DNA of 64,000 nt from Rhizobacter sp. Root1238 (GCF_001425825.1 NZ_LMDM01000034.1:145294-209293), one strand, 5' to 3'. Positions 36,719-46,515 are shown, numbered from the stretch's first letter. The notes: generated by a model from the letters alone, not told the origin. Numbers and translations: made by a program.

Positions 36719-37825
36719 ATGCTCATGATCTATTTCACCAGCGGCTTTCTTGTCGCCTTTTGCGCGACGCTGCTCATCTTGCGCATTTCGTTCCGGCACG
36801 GCAATTTGCTTGCCGACTATGATTTGAGCGGCCCACAAAAATTCCATTCGCGGGTGGTCCCGCGCGTCGGAGGCCTGGGCGTGATGGCCGCCATCCTTGG
36901 CGGCGTGATGCTGGCACAGACCAAGGGGACGTCGCAGGCCCAGCTGCTGTGGTTGCTGGTGCTCAGCGCTACCCCGTGCTTCATCACAGGAATTGCCGAG
37001 GATCTCACCAAGAAGGTGTCCCCGCGCAAGCGCCTCATTGCCACGGCGATCTCGGCGGCGCTCGCAGCCTGGCTGCTGGATGCGGTGATTCGACGAACCG
37101 ACATCCCTGGTGTCGACCAGTTGATCGGCTGGTATCCATTCGCAATGGCGCTCACTCTTTTCGTGGTCACCGGCGTTTCCAACGCGGTCAACATCATCGA
37201 CGGATTCAACGGACTTGCCTCGATGTGCGTGTTGATGATGATGCTCGCGCTGGCCTATGTGGCCTTCCAGGTCGGCGATGGCTTCGTTTTTGCCGCCGCA
37301 TTGATCACCGCCGGAGCGATCTTCGGCTTCTTCGTGTGGAATTTCCCCGCCGGATTGATCTTTCTCGGCGATGGTGGTGCATACCTGCTCGGATTCCTGC
37401 TGGCCGAACTGAGCATCCTGATGCTGCACAGGAATTCCGGCATCTCGCCGCTGTTCCCGCTGCTGCTCTGTGCGTACCCGATCTTCGAGACGATTTTCAC
37501 CATCTACCGCCGCAAGGTCGTCCGAGGTGTAGCCACGGCAGAACCCGACGGCATCCACCTGCACACCCTGATTCACCGGCGCTTGATACGCTGGACGCTG
37601 GCAGGCGCCGGCGGCAACCGCCGCCTGACGCGTCGCAACTCGATGACTTCGCCCTACCTCTGGCTTCTGTGCCTGTCCTCGGTCATCCCAAGTCTGCTCT
37701 GGTGGGATGACAGCGCCATGCTCAGCGGGTTCCTGCTGCTGTTCGTCGTCTCCTACGTCTGGCTCTACAGCCGCATCGTCCGGTTCAAGACACCCAAGTG
37801 GCTGATCTTCCGCCGCACCAACTGA
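36719..37825 (+). CDS. WecA/WbpL-type undecaprenyl-phosphate sugar-1-phosphate transferase
   Basis: Polyprenyl-phosphate HexNAc-1-P transferase that starts repeat-unit synthesis on the lipid carrier; 368 residues with about 11 membrane helices. Motifs in order: KFHSRVVPRVGGLGV, the catalytic Asp region GIAEDLTKK, NAVNIIDGFNGLAS, FLGDGGAYLLGFLLA, and the HLHTLIHRR loop (HIHH in classical WecA). Start uncertain: ATG codons at 36668, 36719 and 36725 all fit; AAAGG precedes the latter two. It ends the plus arm, convergent with the next gene. Confidence 0.92.
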   Translation: MLMIYFTSGFLVAFCATLLILRISFRHGNLLADYDLSGPQKFHSRVVPRVGGLGVMAAILGGVMLAQTKGTSQAQLLWLLVLSATPCFITGIAEDLTKKVSPRKRLIATAISAALAAWLLDAVIRRTDIPGVDQLIGWYPFAMALTLFVVTGVSNAVNIIDGFNGLASMCVLMMMLALAYVAFQVGDGFVFAAALITAGAIFGFFVWNFPAGLIFLGDGGAYLLGFLLAELSILMLHRNSGISPLFPLLLCAYPIFETIFTIYRRKVVRGVATAEPDGIHLHTLIHRRLIRWTLAGAGGNRRLTRRNSMTSPYLWLLCLSSVIPSLLWWDDSAMLSGFLLLFVVSYVWLYSRIVRFKTPKWLIFRRTN

Positions 37826-37840
37826 CCGGCCTTCGACAAC

Positions 37841-39235
37841 TCAACGCGGCAGCAAGAGCAGCATCGGCACCCGGTCCGCGGCATATTGATTGCGTCCCTC
37901 GGTGTCGACAAAGGGGGGCGCGTGGTCCCCAACTACAACGACAGCCGGGGCGTTGTCCAGGCGCTGCAACATGTTCCTCAACTCGCTGAGAAGCGCCCGA
38001 TGAGTGGTCAGCAGCTGGCATACGTCGCGGCCCGCACGTGCGTTGTCACACCGCGACTGGTTGTCCGGCGGGATCGGGCCTAGCGCCAAGGGCAGATGGC
38101 TGTTCAAGGTCAGCAGATAGACCAAGCGTCGAGGTTGTTGCAATTCGATACCGGCCTGCCGCACAAGATCGGCGTCGCAGCTGCCCCGAAAGGCTCCGCC
38201 GCAGCGCGCCGATTCAGGCCGCAACAGCTCCTCGGCGAAGAATATGCGTTGGAGTCCGATCATCGGCCACCACTCGCGGCGGTCGAAAACATTGCCCGAA
38301 AAGCCGTGCAAGCCAATGGTCTCCCAACCGATTGCCGCCAGTTTTGCGGGGAGGCACCTCGCGGCGACCGATTGGCTGAGGCTCCGGTAGTCGCCAGCGA
38401 GTCCGCACAGGCTGCGCAACTCGCCGGCCACCGTGGCGTCGTGGAACGGCAGCTCCCGTTCGACGACGTCGTAGCGCCTGGACAGATCGGCATCGATCAA
38501 TGCGGATCTCAACCACTCTCGCGTCGCAGGGTCCCGGTGGATTCCGAGGGACTCCACGACGACAAACAGCACCGAGCGACTCGGGTGCGCGGCGGCCCAC
38601 CCTGCCAGGTCGACCACGTCCTGCGCCGATTCGCCCGCCGGCACCGGGTCGATCGGGCCAGGCTCGTGCAGTGACGTCAACGAGCGACCGACCGTCAGCA
38701 ACGGACTGGCGGCGATATTGGAATAGGTGATCCTGGAACTGCGGATCGACAGATAGGACGATCCGTTCAGGACGTCGAGCAACACGATCGGCAACGTGAC
38801 CAGCACGACCGCTCGCCAGTCGAGGCGTCGCCGCATCAGGCAGTAGCAGCCTGCAGCACAGAGGCTGAAGAGCAGGAGCACGGCCAGATTCCGGCCGCTC
38901 AGGAAGGCAAGGAGGTCGAGCTTCAGCAGAAAACGACCAGCATCGATGAAGGATCCGACTGATCCAAAGTAGTAGATCTTCGACGCGGACGTGATGGCAT
39001 CAGCCAGCCACAGGACGCACAGCACCACAACACCGACGACCGCGCCCAGACCCGACGCCAGTGCCGCCAGAGCGACATCGACAACCACCACGGCACGGTC
39101 GAAAAAGAGAAACCGTCCGAGTATCCAGAAGGGCGCGTTGGCAAGACACAGCACACCCCCAAATCTCAGGATGCCGCGCCAAAGGGGTTCGCGTACAACG
39201 TCCGCCCTGTCTCTCATGAATCTCCCCGTTGACAT
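37841..39235 (-). CDS. Membrane sulfatase-fold (LtaS/EptA-like) phosphotransferase or hydrolase
   Basis: 464 residues. Four or five N-terminal hydrophobic helices (to about residue 180) precede a soluble, probably periplasmic domain of the alkaline phosphatase/sulfatase superfamily: VLFVVVESLG (first metal Glu), FHDATVAGELRSLCGL (candidate Thr nucleophile), LLTLNSHLPL and VVVVGDHAPPF (Asp-His metal ligands). Relatives transfer phosphoglycerol or phosphoethanolamine to envelope glycans, or hydrolyse such esters. The substrate here is unknown. It is the last gene of the minus arm. Confidence 0.78.
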   Translation of the reverse strand: MSTGRFMRDRADVVREPLWRGILRFGGVLCLANAPFWILGRFLFFDRAVVVVDVALAALASGLGAVVGVVVLCVLWLADAITSASKIYYFGSVGSFIDAGRFLLKLDLLAFLSGRNLAVLLLFSLCAAGCYCLMRRRLDWRAVVLVTLPIVLLDVLNGSSYLSIRSSRITYSNIAASPLLTVGRSLTSLHEPGPIDPVPAGESAQDVVDLAGWAAAHPSRSVLFVVVESLGIHRDPATREWLRSALIDADLSRRYDVVERELPFHDATVAGELRSLCGLAGDYRSLSQSVAARCLPAKLAAIGWETIGLHGFSGNVFDRREWWPMIGLQRIFFAEELLRPESARCGGAFRGSCDADLVRQAGIELQQPRRLVYLLTLNSHLPLALGPIPPDNQSRCDNARAGRDVCQLLTTHRALLSELRNMLQRLDNAPAVVVVGDHAPPFVDTEGRNQYAADRVPMLLLLPR

Positions 39236-39243
39236 GTGACTCG

Positions 39244-41139
39244 CTACTGCGGGTGGTAGTCGGCAACGAACTTGCGCAGGTGTTCTCGCACTTCCTTGAC
39301 ATTCCTGTCATGCCCCGGCGTGGTCAGCCACTCCAGCAGCGCCTCGATCCATGCACCGTCGGCCTGCGATAGCAGCTTCGCAATGCGCAGCCGCGGATGC
39401 CTGGACGGCAAGGTCTGATCCGCATCAGCGAGAAGTTCCTCGTAAAGCTTCTCGCCGGATCTCAGGCCGCTGTACACGATGCCAATCTCGCTTTCGCGGT
39501 GCCCCGACAGCCGGATCATGTCTCGGGCCAAGTCGACGATCTTCACCGGGTCGCCCATATCCAACACGTAGACTTGGCCGCTCTCCGCCAATGCTGCGGC
39601 CTGCAGCACCAGCCGGGTCGCCTCGGGGATGGTCATGAAGTAGCGGTTGATGTCCGGATGCGTGACCGTCACGGGCCCCCCCCTGGCGATCTGCTCTTTG
39701 AATTTTGGAATGACGCTGCCACTGGACCCCAGAACATTGCCGAACCTTACTGCGACGAACCGGGTAACCGGGATCTGCGTGGCCATGCGCGACAACACCA
39801 TCTCGGCTGCCCGCTTGCTGGCCCCCATCACGTTGGTGGGATTGACGGCCTTGTCGGTCGAGATCAGGACAAAGCGTTCCGATCCCACTTCCGCCGCGGC
39901 AGTCGCCGCATTCCAGGTGCCGATGATGTTGTTCTGAAGCGCAGCCCAGGCATTGTCGTCCTCCATCAGCGGGACATGCTTGAAAGCCGCGGCATGCAGC
40001 ACGAGCTGCGGACGATGTGCAGCAAATACGGCACGCAGGTGGTCCAGATTCTTGACATCGCCCATCAAGCGCACGAGGGGGAGGTGGGGATGCGCCTCCG
40101 ACAGGCTCTGCTCGATCTGGTACAGCGCGAACTCGCTGAGTTCGTACAGCACCAGCGCCGCCGGACCATACCGCGCAGCCTGACGGCACAACTCGGAGCC
40201 GATCGACCCCCCTGCACCGGTGACGAGGACGACCTTGCCGGAGATGAGGTCCGCAATGCCCCCTTCGTCCAGGCGTACCGGGTCGCGCCCCAACAGATCC
40301 TCCGGTTCAATCGCACGCACGCGTTCGATGCGGACCGTTCCATCGCGCAGTTCGCTGAACGACGGTACCGTCAGCACGGGCAGACTGCTGGATGCGCCCA
40401 GCTCGATCGCGCGCCGCCGCTGCGCCGAGGTTGCCCCTGGCATTGCGACGATGACATGGGTAGCCTCTCGCAACACATCGAGCCGGCCGAGATCGTCCAG
40501 ACTGCCCAGCACCGGCACACCAAAGATGCGAGCGTCGCGCTTCGCGGGATCGTCGTCGAGCAAACCCAGTACCGTCCAACCCTGTTGGTGCAAGCCCGCG
40601 AGAAGCAAGCGCGCGGCCTCGCCCGCGCCCAGCACGACAGCGCGACGCACATCGCTGTCGCTGCCGGTGATACGCGAGCGGGCATGCTCATAGAGCATGC
40701 GGTAGCCAAGGCGTGCCATGCACAGCCCCAACAGAGAGATCAGCGGATGCAGAACCAGCACCGTGCGCGGGATCTGGGCCAGTTGCAACATGAGAATGGA
40801 CACGGCGCTCAGCAGGCCCGCAACGGTGCATGCAAACACGAGACGCTTCAGTTCCCCAAAGCCGGAGAATCGCCACATAGCGCGCGGCACCTTGGCACCG
40901 ATCAGCGCAAGCAGGTAGAGCGCTGCGACGCCCATCATCACCCAATGATCGTAATCGGGGCGCGCCGCCCATGAGCGCTCAAAGCCGAGCCGGAACAGGT
41001 AGGTGACGTTCCACGCCAGGCAAATCACCGCACAATCAATCAGCAGGGTGAGAGGCTGCCGACGCAAGCGGAGTATGGCGAGGAGTCGGTCGAGCCGGTG
41101 CCAGAAGCCCGGGGCGCCGGAGTCAGGAGAAAGCGTCAT
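39244..41139 (-). CDS. CapD/WbpM/PglF-type nucleotide-sugar 4,6-dehydratase
   Basis: 631 residues. Four N-terminal membrane helices (about 30-140), a Rossmann CoA-binding-like domain (AVVLGAGEAARLLLAGL), then the catalytic SDR domain with VLVTGAGGSIGSELCRQAA and STDKAVNPTNVMGASKRAAE, where the Met-Lys pair replaces the usual Tyr-Lys as in WbpM/FlaA1 enzymes. These convert UDP-GlcNAc to the 4-keto-6-deoxy sugar. With the PglC-like and aminotransferase genes beside it, it would make UDP-4-amino-4,6-dideoxy-GlcNAc (bacillosamine type). ATGA overlap with the preceding transferase. Confidence 0.93.
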   Translation of the reverse strand: MTLSPDSGAPGFWHRLDRLLAILRLRRQPLTLLIDCAVICLAWNVTYLFRLGFERSWAARPDYDHWVMMGVAALYLLALIGAKVPRAMWRFSGFGELKRLVFACTVAGLLSAVSILMLQLAQIPRTVLVLHPLISLLGLCMARLGYRMLYEHARSRITGSDSDVRRAVVLGAGEAARLLLAGLHQQGWTVLGLLDDDPAKRDARIFGVPVLGSLDDLGRLDVLREATHVIVAMPGATSAQRRRAIELGASSSLPVLTVPSFSELRDGTVRIERVRAIEPEDLLGRDPVRLDEGGIADLISGKVVLVTGAGGSIGSELCRQAARYGPAALVLYELSEFALYQIEQSLSEAHPHLPLVRLMGDVKNLDHLRAVFAAHRPQLVLHAAAFKHVPLMEDDNAWAALQNNIIGTWNAATAAAEVGSERFVLISTDKAVNPTNVMGASKRAAEMVLSRMATQIPVTRFVAVRFGNVLGSSGSVIPKFKEQIARGGPVTVTHPDINRYFMTIPEATRLVLQAAALAESGQVYVLDMGDPVKIVDLARDMIRLSGHRESEIGIVYSGLRSGEKLYEELLADADQTLPSRHPRLRIAKLLSQADGAWIEALLEWLTTPGHDRNVKEVREHLRKFVADYHPQ

Positions 41140-41735
41140 CGGTTGAACACCACGGCCTTGATTGTCAGCCAGATCAGACGAAGATCCGTGGCCAGCGAGG
41201 CGTGGTCAACGTAGTGCGCAGCAAGCCGAAGCTTGGCTGGCAGGAGCACCTCGGCATAGGTCTTCTCCGGATCCGCCGATGCGGCCAGCAATGTCGATTC
41301 GTCTCGGTAGGTCAGCGACGCACAATCGGTGATTCCCGGTCGCACGCTCAACACCTTGTCGCGCAGCTCGGGCGGGTACAACGCGACATAGCGAGGCACC
41401 TCCGGACGGGGCCCGACCACGCTCATCGCACCGGCAAGGACATCGATGAGCTGGGGCAGTTCATCGAGCTTCGCGCGACGCAGGTGCTTCCCGGCACGCG
41501 TGATGCGCACATCGGCACCCACGGTGATCTGCGGCCCGGCGTCGACAGGCATGTGGCGCATCGTGCGGAACTTGTGGATCAGGAAGCGGCGGCCGCTGCG
41601 GCCGACACGCTCCTGGCGGAAAAACACCGGACCAGGTGAGTCGAGCTTGACCCACAGGGCGATCGCAAAGAGCAGTGGCGAAAGCACAACCAGGCCGGTC
41701 ACTGCCATCAGCACATCAAAACCTCGCTTGAGCAT
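41136..41735 (-). CDS. PglC/WbaP-type phosphoglycosyl transferase
   Basis: Bacterial sugar transferase that moves a sugar-1-phosphate to undecaprenyl phosphate; 199 residues, the minimal PglC form. A single re-entrant helix (RGFDVLMAVTGLVVLSPLL) is followed by SPGPVFFRQERVGRSG, HKFRTM, the catalytic Asp-Glu in AKLDELPQLIDVL, MSVVGPRPEV and VRPGITDCASL. AAGG precedes the ATG at 41735; a TTG at 41753 overlapping the upstream stop would add six residues. It is the second initiating transferase in the locus. Confidence 0.93.
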   Translation of the reverse strand: MLKRGFDVLMAVTGLVVLSPLLFAIALWVKLDSPGPVFFRQERVGRSGRRFLIHKFRTMRHMPVDAGPQITVGADVRITRAGKHLRRAKLDELPQLIDVLAGAMSVVGPRPEVPRYVALYPPELRDKVLSVRPGITDCASLTYRDESTLLAASADPEKTYAEVLLPAKLRLAAHYVDHASLATDLRLIWLTIKAVVFNR

Positions 41736-41749
41736 TGACGCCTTGCGCC

Positions 41750-42913
41750 TCAAGCGAGCACCGCGCGGATCACATCGACCACTCGGACGACGTCAGCTTC
41801 GCCCATCCGCGTGTACAGCGGCAGGCTCAGCATCCGCTCATATGCCCGCTGCGATTGCGGAAACTTCTCCGGCTTCAGGTCGTACCGGTCGCGCCAATAC
41901 GGCTGCAGGTGGAGCGGAATGTAGTGCACGCTGCAGCCGACGCCGGCGGCGAAGAGCCGCTCGATCAGCACGTCGCGCGACACCTTGGCATCGTCGCCCA
42001 GCCGCAGCACATACAGATGCCATGCATGCTGTTCGCCCGCAAGCGGCTGGGGCGGCAGAACCACCGGCAGGCCGGCCAGCGCCTCGTCGTACAGCGCCGC
42101 GAGTTCGGTGCGCCGCTGCTGGAACGCACGCGCCCGCTTCAGCTGGTGGATGCCCAGCGCCGACGCGATATCCGTCAGGTTGTACTTGAACCCCGGCGCG
42201 ACGATCTCGTAGTACCAGCTCGGCACCTTCGCGGTGAAGCGGTCGAACGCATCGCGGCTCATGCCGTGCAGCCGCATCACCTTGATGCGCTTCGCGAGTT
42301 CGGCATCGCGCGTGACGACCATGCCGCCCTCGCCGGTGGTGATGGTCTTGTTGGCGTAGAAGCTGAACACCGTGACGTCGGAGTCCAGCGTGCCGACCAG
42401 CCGGCCGCCAACGGTCGTCGGCAGCGCATGTGCCGCATCCTCGACCACCTTCAGCCCGCGCCGCTTCGCCAGCGCCAGCAGCGACTCCATGTCGGCCGCG
42501 AGCCCGGCGTAGTGCACCGGCACGACGGCCTTGGTGCGCGGCGTGATCGCGGCCTCGACCGCTGCAACATCGATGCACAGCGTGGCCGGATCGATGTCGA
42601 CCAGCACCACGTCGGCGCCGAGGTAGCGCACCACCTCGGCGGTGGCGGTGAAGGTGTGGGTGGTGGTGATGACCTCGTCGCCCGGGCCGATGCCCAGCGC
42701 CTCGAGCGCCAGGTGCAGGCCGGCGGTGGCCGAGTTCACGGCCATCGAGTGCAGGCCCGGGTCGCCGAGGAAGGCGGTGAAGTCCTCCTCGAAGCGCTTG
42801 GTCTTCGGGCCGGTCGTGACCCAGCCGGATTTCAGCGTGTCGACGACTTCGGCGATTTCTTCGTCGCCGATCTCGGGCAGCGCGAAGGGGAGGAACGGCA
42901 GGTTGGCAGACAT
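41750..42913 (-). CDS. Sugar aminotransferase, ArnB/PglE-like
   Basis: DegT/DnrJ/EryC1/StrS family, 387 residues. [18 protein letters not shown] and [17 protein letters not shown] are the ArnB/PglE-like N-terminus; EDAAHALPT and the PLP lysine in [14 protein letters not shown] are intact. Next to the CapD-type dehydratase it most likely aminates the 4-keto intermediate. From here to the right, GC content is clearly higher than in 27100-41700. Confidence 0.92.
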   Translation of the reverse strand: MSANLPFLPFALPEIGDEEIAEVVDTLKSGWVTTGPKTKRFEEDFTAFLGDPGLHSMAVNSATAGLHLALEALGIGPGDEVITTTHTFTATAEVVRYLGADVVLVDIDPATLCIDVAAVEAAITPRTKAVVPVHYAGLAADMESLLALAKRRGLKVVEDAAHALPTTVGGRLVGTLDSDVTVFSFYANKTITTGEGGMVVTRDAELAKRIKVMRLHGMSRDAFDRFTAKVPSWYYEIVAPGFKYNLTDIASALGIHQLKRARAFQQRRTELAALYDEALAGLPVVLPPQPLAGEQHAWHLYVLRLGDDAKVSRDVLIERLFAAGVGCSVHYIPLHLQPYWRDRYDLKPEKFPQSQRAYERMLSLPLYTRMGEADVVRVVDVIRAVLA

Positions 42914-42915
42914 GA

Positions 42916-43605
42916 TCAGGGCTTGGCAATCCAGGCGAGCACGTGAGTGCGCAGCGCCGGCAAGGTGTTGAAGAGAGTGTAGAGCGCAGGGTGCAGCGGT
43001 GCGACCGCGCGCGCGATCGGCGGCGCCAGCGTGACGCGCAGCCGGTCGATGCGGCCGTGCGGGAACAAGGCCTTCAGCCGGGACAGCGGCACGCCGCGCA
43101 CATCCGGATTGCGCGGGTTGTCGACGGTGAAGTCGTACCACAGCACCGCGCCGCCCGGCTTCACCCAGCGCCACATCGCATCCGCCAGCCGCTGCTGGAA
43201 GGCATCGTCGAGCAGCGACGAGAACACGGTGGCGACGAACACGATGTCCTGCGACGCCTCGGCGATCGGCGCCTGCAGCGCGTCGCCTTCGTGCAGCGTC
43301 AGCGCCGCCGGCAGGCAGCGGCGCGCCTTGGCGGCGCGTTCGCGCAGCAGCTCGATGCCGCTCAGGTGCTCGGCCCGGAAGCCCAGCCGCAGCAGCTCCA
43401 GCAGGTTGCCGCCCTGGCCGCAGCCAACCTCCAGCAGCCGCAGCGCCGGCAGCTCTCGCACGCCGTGCCGCGCAAACAGCTTCAGCATCGCGCGCTGCCG
43501 CTCGTGCACCGTCTGCCACACCTCGGGGCGCAGCATGCTGTAGCGGTCGCCCACCTGACGGCGCGCATAGCGTTGCGCGACCCGATCGGGCTCATGGCTG
43601 CTCAT
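42916..43605 (-). CDS. Class I SAM-dependent methyltransferase
   Basis: 229 residues. Motif I is [21 protein letters not shown]; the acidic SGIELL and [19 protein letters not shown] complete the fold. Sitting between a glycosyltransferase and an aminotransferase, it may methylate a sugar or the end of the glycan chain (inference). ATGA overlap with the preceding glycosyltransferase. Confidence 0.85.
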   Translation of the reverse strand: MSSHEPDRVAQRYARRQVGDRYSMLRPEVWQTVHERQRAMLKLFARHGVRELPALRLLEVGCGQGGNLLELLRLGFRAEHLSGIELLRERAAKARRCLPAALTLHEGDALQAPIAEASQDIVFVATVFSSLLDDAFQQRLADAMWRWVKPGGAVLWYDFTVDNPRNPDVRGVPLSRLKALFPHGRIDRLRVTLAPPIARAVAPLHPALYTLFNTLPALRTHVLAWIAKP

Positions 43606-44831
43606 GCGCTGCGGCCTTCCTGCATCGCGTCGACGAAGCGTCGTGCCAGCACCGGGTAGCTGTGGTGGGCCAGCACGAACGCGCGGCCGCGCTCGCCCAT
43701 CGCGCGGCGTGCCTCGGCCCCGGCCGCCAGCAGCTGGCGCAGCCCGCGCACCACCTCCGGCGCATCCTCCGGCGCCACCGTCACGCCGCAGCCGGCCTCG
43801 GCCACCGGGTCGTTGCCGGCCTCCACCGAATGCAGCACTGCGCAGCGGGCCATCATGTAGTCCATCAGCTTGTTCGGCGCGATGCCGAAGCGGTAGATCG
43901 GCGTGCGCTGCCAGCCGATGTAGGCGATGTCGACCTCGCGCAGCAGCGCGGGGATCTGCGTCTTCGGGACCGGCGCGAACAGCGCGACGTTGCGCAGGCC
44001 CTCGGCCGCCACGCGCTGCGCGAGCCGCGCCTTCTCCATGCCGTCGCCGACCAGCACGAAGGCCACCGGCTCGTTGCGCACCAGCGCCGCCGCATCGAGC
44101 AGCACGTCGAGCGCGTTCGGCAGGCCGTGCGAGCCGGCATAGCCGACCACCGCGCGGCCCTGCGCCTTCTGCGCCGCGATGTGGGCCGCGATCGCGGGGT
44201 CGAGCGGCGCCGGCTCGTCGGCCCAGTCGTCCGGCGAGATGCCGTTCGGCACGATGTGCAGCTTGCGCAGGTCGAGCCCGTGCGCAGCCATGTGGTCGGC
44301 CACCTTCGGCAGCATCGACACCACGACATCGGCCACGCGGTACGCATCGTTCTCGGCCTTCTGGCACAGCAGCGCGAACGGATGCCGCGGCGACATGCCC
44401 GACAGCTCGATCGGCGACAGCGGCCACAGGTCGTGCACCTCGAACACCAGCGTCGCGCGGGCCCGCCGCGCGATGCGGCGCGCCACCCAGATGTCCATCG
44501 GGTAGGTGCTCGACGCGATCACGACATCGGGCCGGAACTCGTCGACCAGCGCCGCGGTGCGGCGCCAGACCCGCGCCAGGAACACCGCGATGTTGCGCAC
44601 GCGACCGAGCCCGTTGCCCTGGTAGCGCGGCGCGGCGATCCAGTCGTAGTCGATGCCGTCGACCGCCTCGCGCCCCGGCGCCGGCTCGCGCGAGCGCACA
44701 TGCGAGACGGTCGCGGCGACGATGCGCACCCGGTGGCCGGCGCGCACCCACTCGCGCGCCAGGTAGTACGGCCGGTACTCCATGCCGAGCGCCGGCGTGC
44801 CGGCGTAGTGGTTCAGGTACAGGATGTTCAT
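43602..44831 (-). CDS. Glycosyltransferase family 4, WbuB-like
   Basis: 409 residues, GT-B. ILYLNHYAGTPALGMEYRPYYLAREW is matched in pieces by WbuB-type amino-sugar transferases; VFEVHDLWPLSPIELSG, LHIVPNGI, AVVGYAGSHG and RFGIAPNKLMDYMMARCAVL follow. The last carries the donor-binding region. It should act on the cytoplasmic face during repeat-unit assembly. ATGA overlap with genes on both sides. Confidence 0.9.
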   Translation of the reverse strand: MNILYLNHYAGTPALGMEYRPYYLAREWVRAGHRVRIVAATVSHVRSREPAPGREAVDGIDYDWIAAPRYQGNGLGRVRNIAVFLARVWRRTAALVDEFRPDVVIASSTYPMDIWVARRIARRARATLVFEVHDLWPLSPIELSGMSPRHPFALLCQKAENDAYRVADVVVSMLPKVADHMAAHGLDLRKLHIVPNGISPDDWADEPAPLDPAIAAHIAAQKAQGRAVVGYAGSHGLPNALDVLLDAAALVRNEPVAFVLVGDGMEKARLAQRVAAEGLRNVALFAPVPKTQIPALLREVDIAYIGWQRTPIYRFGIAPNKLMDYMMARCAVLHSVEAGNDPVAEAGCGVTVAPEDAPEVVRGLRQLLAAGAEARRAMGERGRAFVLAHHSYPVLARRFVDAMQEGRSA

Positions 44832-45916
44832 CGCGCGCCGTTCCCGTGGGTCGACAGCGCCTCCAGCCGGCGCACATACGCGGCAACGCTGTCGTCGAAC
44901 ATCGCATGCGCGGCGATCCAGGCGCGCAGCCCGGCCGCCACCTCGTCGGCACGCTCGGCGAGCGGCCGCAGGCGCTGCAGCGTCGGACGCTCGCCGTCGG
45001 CCAGCACGATGCCGTTGCGGCCGTCCTGCACCAGCTCGCGGTTGGCCGGCAGGTCCGACAGCAGCGGGATGCAGCCGTGGGCCATCGCTTCCAGCACCGA
45101 GACCGACACCGAATCGCTGAGCGGCAGGCTGAGGTACCAGCGCGCGCGGTCGTACCACTGCGCCTGCGTCGCCGCGTCGAGCCGGCCGACGAACTGCACG
45201 CGACCGGCCAGGTCGGACCGGCCGGCGCGCGCCTCGAGCGCGGCACGCTGCGATCCGTCGTGGGCGACCACCAGGCGCGCCTCGGGCCAGTCGGCGGCCA
45301 GCGACGCAAAGACATCGAGCACACGCTCGGGCGCATAGACCGGCTCGAGGCCGCGGTTCGCGAAGAACAGCGCCGGCTGCTTGCCCGCCGCGACCGGCGG
45401 CAGCGCTTCGAGGCCGAACGGAAACACCATCACCTCGCCGGCACCGAGTGCGCGCATGCGCTCGGCCATGTGGGCCGAGTCGCTGGTGGCAAGGCTGCAG
45501 GCGGCCAGCACGCGTTGCGTCAACCAGCGCATCGGCGCGCTGCGCACCGGGGCGACGAGGATGTCCGAGCCCCAGGCCGAGCCGGCGATGCGCGCCCGCA
45601 CGCCGCCCAGCCGCAGCGCCAGCCAAGCCAGCGTGCCGTGCGAGCTCAGGTAGTGCGGCGCGAGCCAGTCGGGCCCGATCGCGCGCAGCCAGCGGATCAC
45701 CCGCGGCAGCTGGCGCAGCAGCCCGATGTTGCCGCCGGCAAAGTTCGGCCGCGTGTCCAGCGCCAGCCGCCGTGCGGCCGGCAGCACCGCATCGAAACCG
45801 GCATCGAAGCCGCGGCTGGACACCGCCCACAGCTCGACCCGGCCGTGCAGCGCGCGCGCCCACTTCAGCAAATGCGGGCTCTCGCCATCGCCGATCAGCA
45901 CCAGTTTCAGCGTCAT
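44828..45916 (-). CDS. Glycosyltransferase family 4
   Basis: 362 residues, GT-B. KLVLIGDGESPHLLKWARAL opens the N-terminal domain; RIAGSAWGSDIL and SLATSDSAHMAERM lie in its second half; VQFVGRLD and SLPLSDSVSVSVLEAMAHG form the donor-binding site, with Glu in LEAMAHGCIP. Acceptor and donor unknown. Confidence 0.88.
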   Translation of the reverse strand: MTLKLVLIGDGESPHLLKWARALHGRVELWAVSSRGFDAGFDAVLPAARRLALDTRPNFAGGNIGLLRQLPRVIRWLRAIGPDWLAPHYLSSHGTLAWLALRLGGVRARIAGSAWGSDILVAPVRSAPMRWLTQRVLAACSLATSDSAHMAERMRALGAGEVMVFPFGLEALPPVAAGKQPALFFANRGLEPVYAPERVLDVFASLAADWPEARLVVAHDGSQRAALEARAGRSDLAGRVQFVGRLDAATQAQWYDRARWYLSLPLSDSVSVSVLEAMAHGCIPLLSDLPANRELVQDGRNGIVLADGERPTLQRLRPLAERADEVAAGLRAWIAAHAMFDDSVAAYVRRLEALSTHGNGAR

Positions 45917-46515
45917 CGCGGGGGAACCTCGCCGGCCCAGGCCTCGTACAGCGGCCGCAGCGACGGGTACTGCGCCAGCAGGCGCGCATCGGCGCGCCGC
46001 GTGTCGCCGACGACGCGCGCCGGCCGGCCTTCGAGCACCGCGAAGTCCGGGTACTCGCCGCGCACGAAGCTGCCGGCGCACACCAGCGTGCCGCGGCCGA
46101 GTTTCGTGTTGGCTTCGATCAGGCTGTGCGGACCGATGAACGACCAGGCGCCGATCTCGATCGGCCCGGCGATCCAGCCCGGCCGCGGCTGCGCGGCCGG
46201 CCAGTTCGTGTAGCCCTCGCCGAGCAGGCGCTGCGAGCGATGCGACGCATGCGTCACCAGGCTGCAGTGGCTCGTCACCTGCACGCCGTCGCCCAGCGTG
46301 ATGCCGCCGCTGGCCTCGATGAAGTTGAACGGCCCGATGTAGACGTGATCGCCCAGCACCAGCCGCTCCTCGTGCTCGATGCAGCTGGCCGGCGAGAGGC
46401 GGGTGTTGGGCAGCAGGCGGCCGCCCGAGCGTTCGCCGAACACGATGCGGTAGATCAGCAGCCGGGCCAGGCGCCGCCGCCAGCGGTTCAGCAAGGATCG
46501 CAGCAGGTTCTTCAT
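45913..46515 (-). CDS. Hexapeptide-repeat acetyltransferase, WcaF-like
   Basis: 200 residues. A left-handed beta-helix is evident (LVLGDHVYIGPFNFIEASGG, ITLGDGVQVTSHCSLVTHAS, IGAWSFIGPHSLIEANTKLG, GTLVCAGSFVRG). The His in LVTHASHRS is the likely catalytic base. Such enzymes O-acetylate sugars of capsules and O-antigens. It lacks the N-terminal Rossmann-like domain of PglD, so I do not assign it to bacillosamine N-acetylation. Confidence 0.85.
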   Translation of the reverse strand: MKNLLRSLLNRWRRRLARLLIYRIVFGERSGGRLLPNTRLSPASCIEHEERLVLGDHVYIGPFNFIEASGGITLGDGVQVTSHCSLVTHASHRSQRLLGEGYTNWPAAQPRPGWIAGPIEIGAWSFIGPHSLIEANTKLGRGTLVCAGSFVRGEYPDFAVLEGRPARVVGDTRRADARLLAQYPSLRPLYEAWAGEVPPR

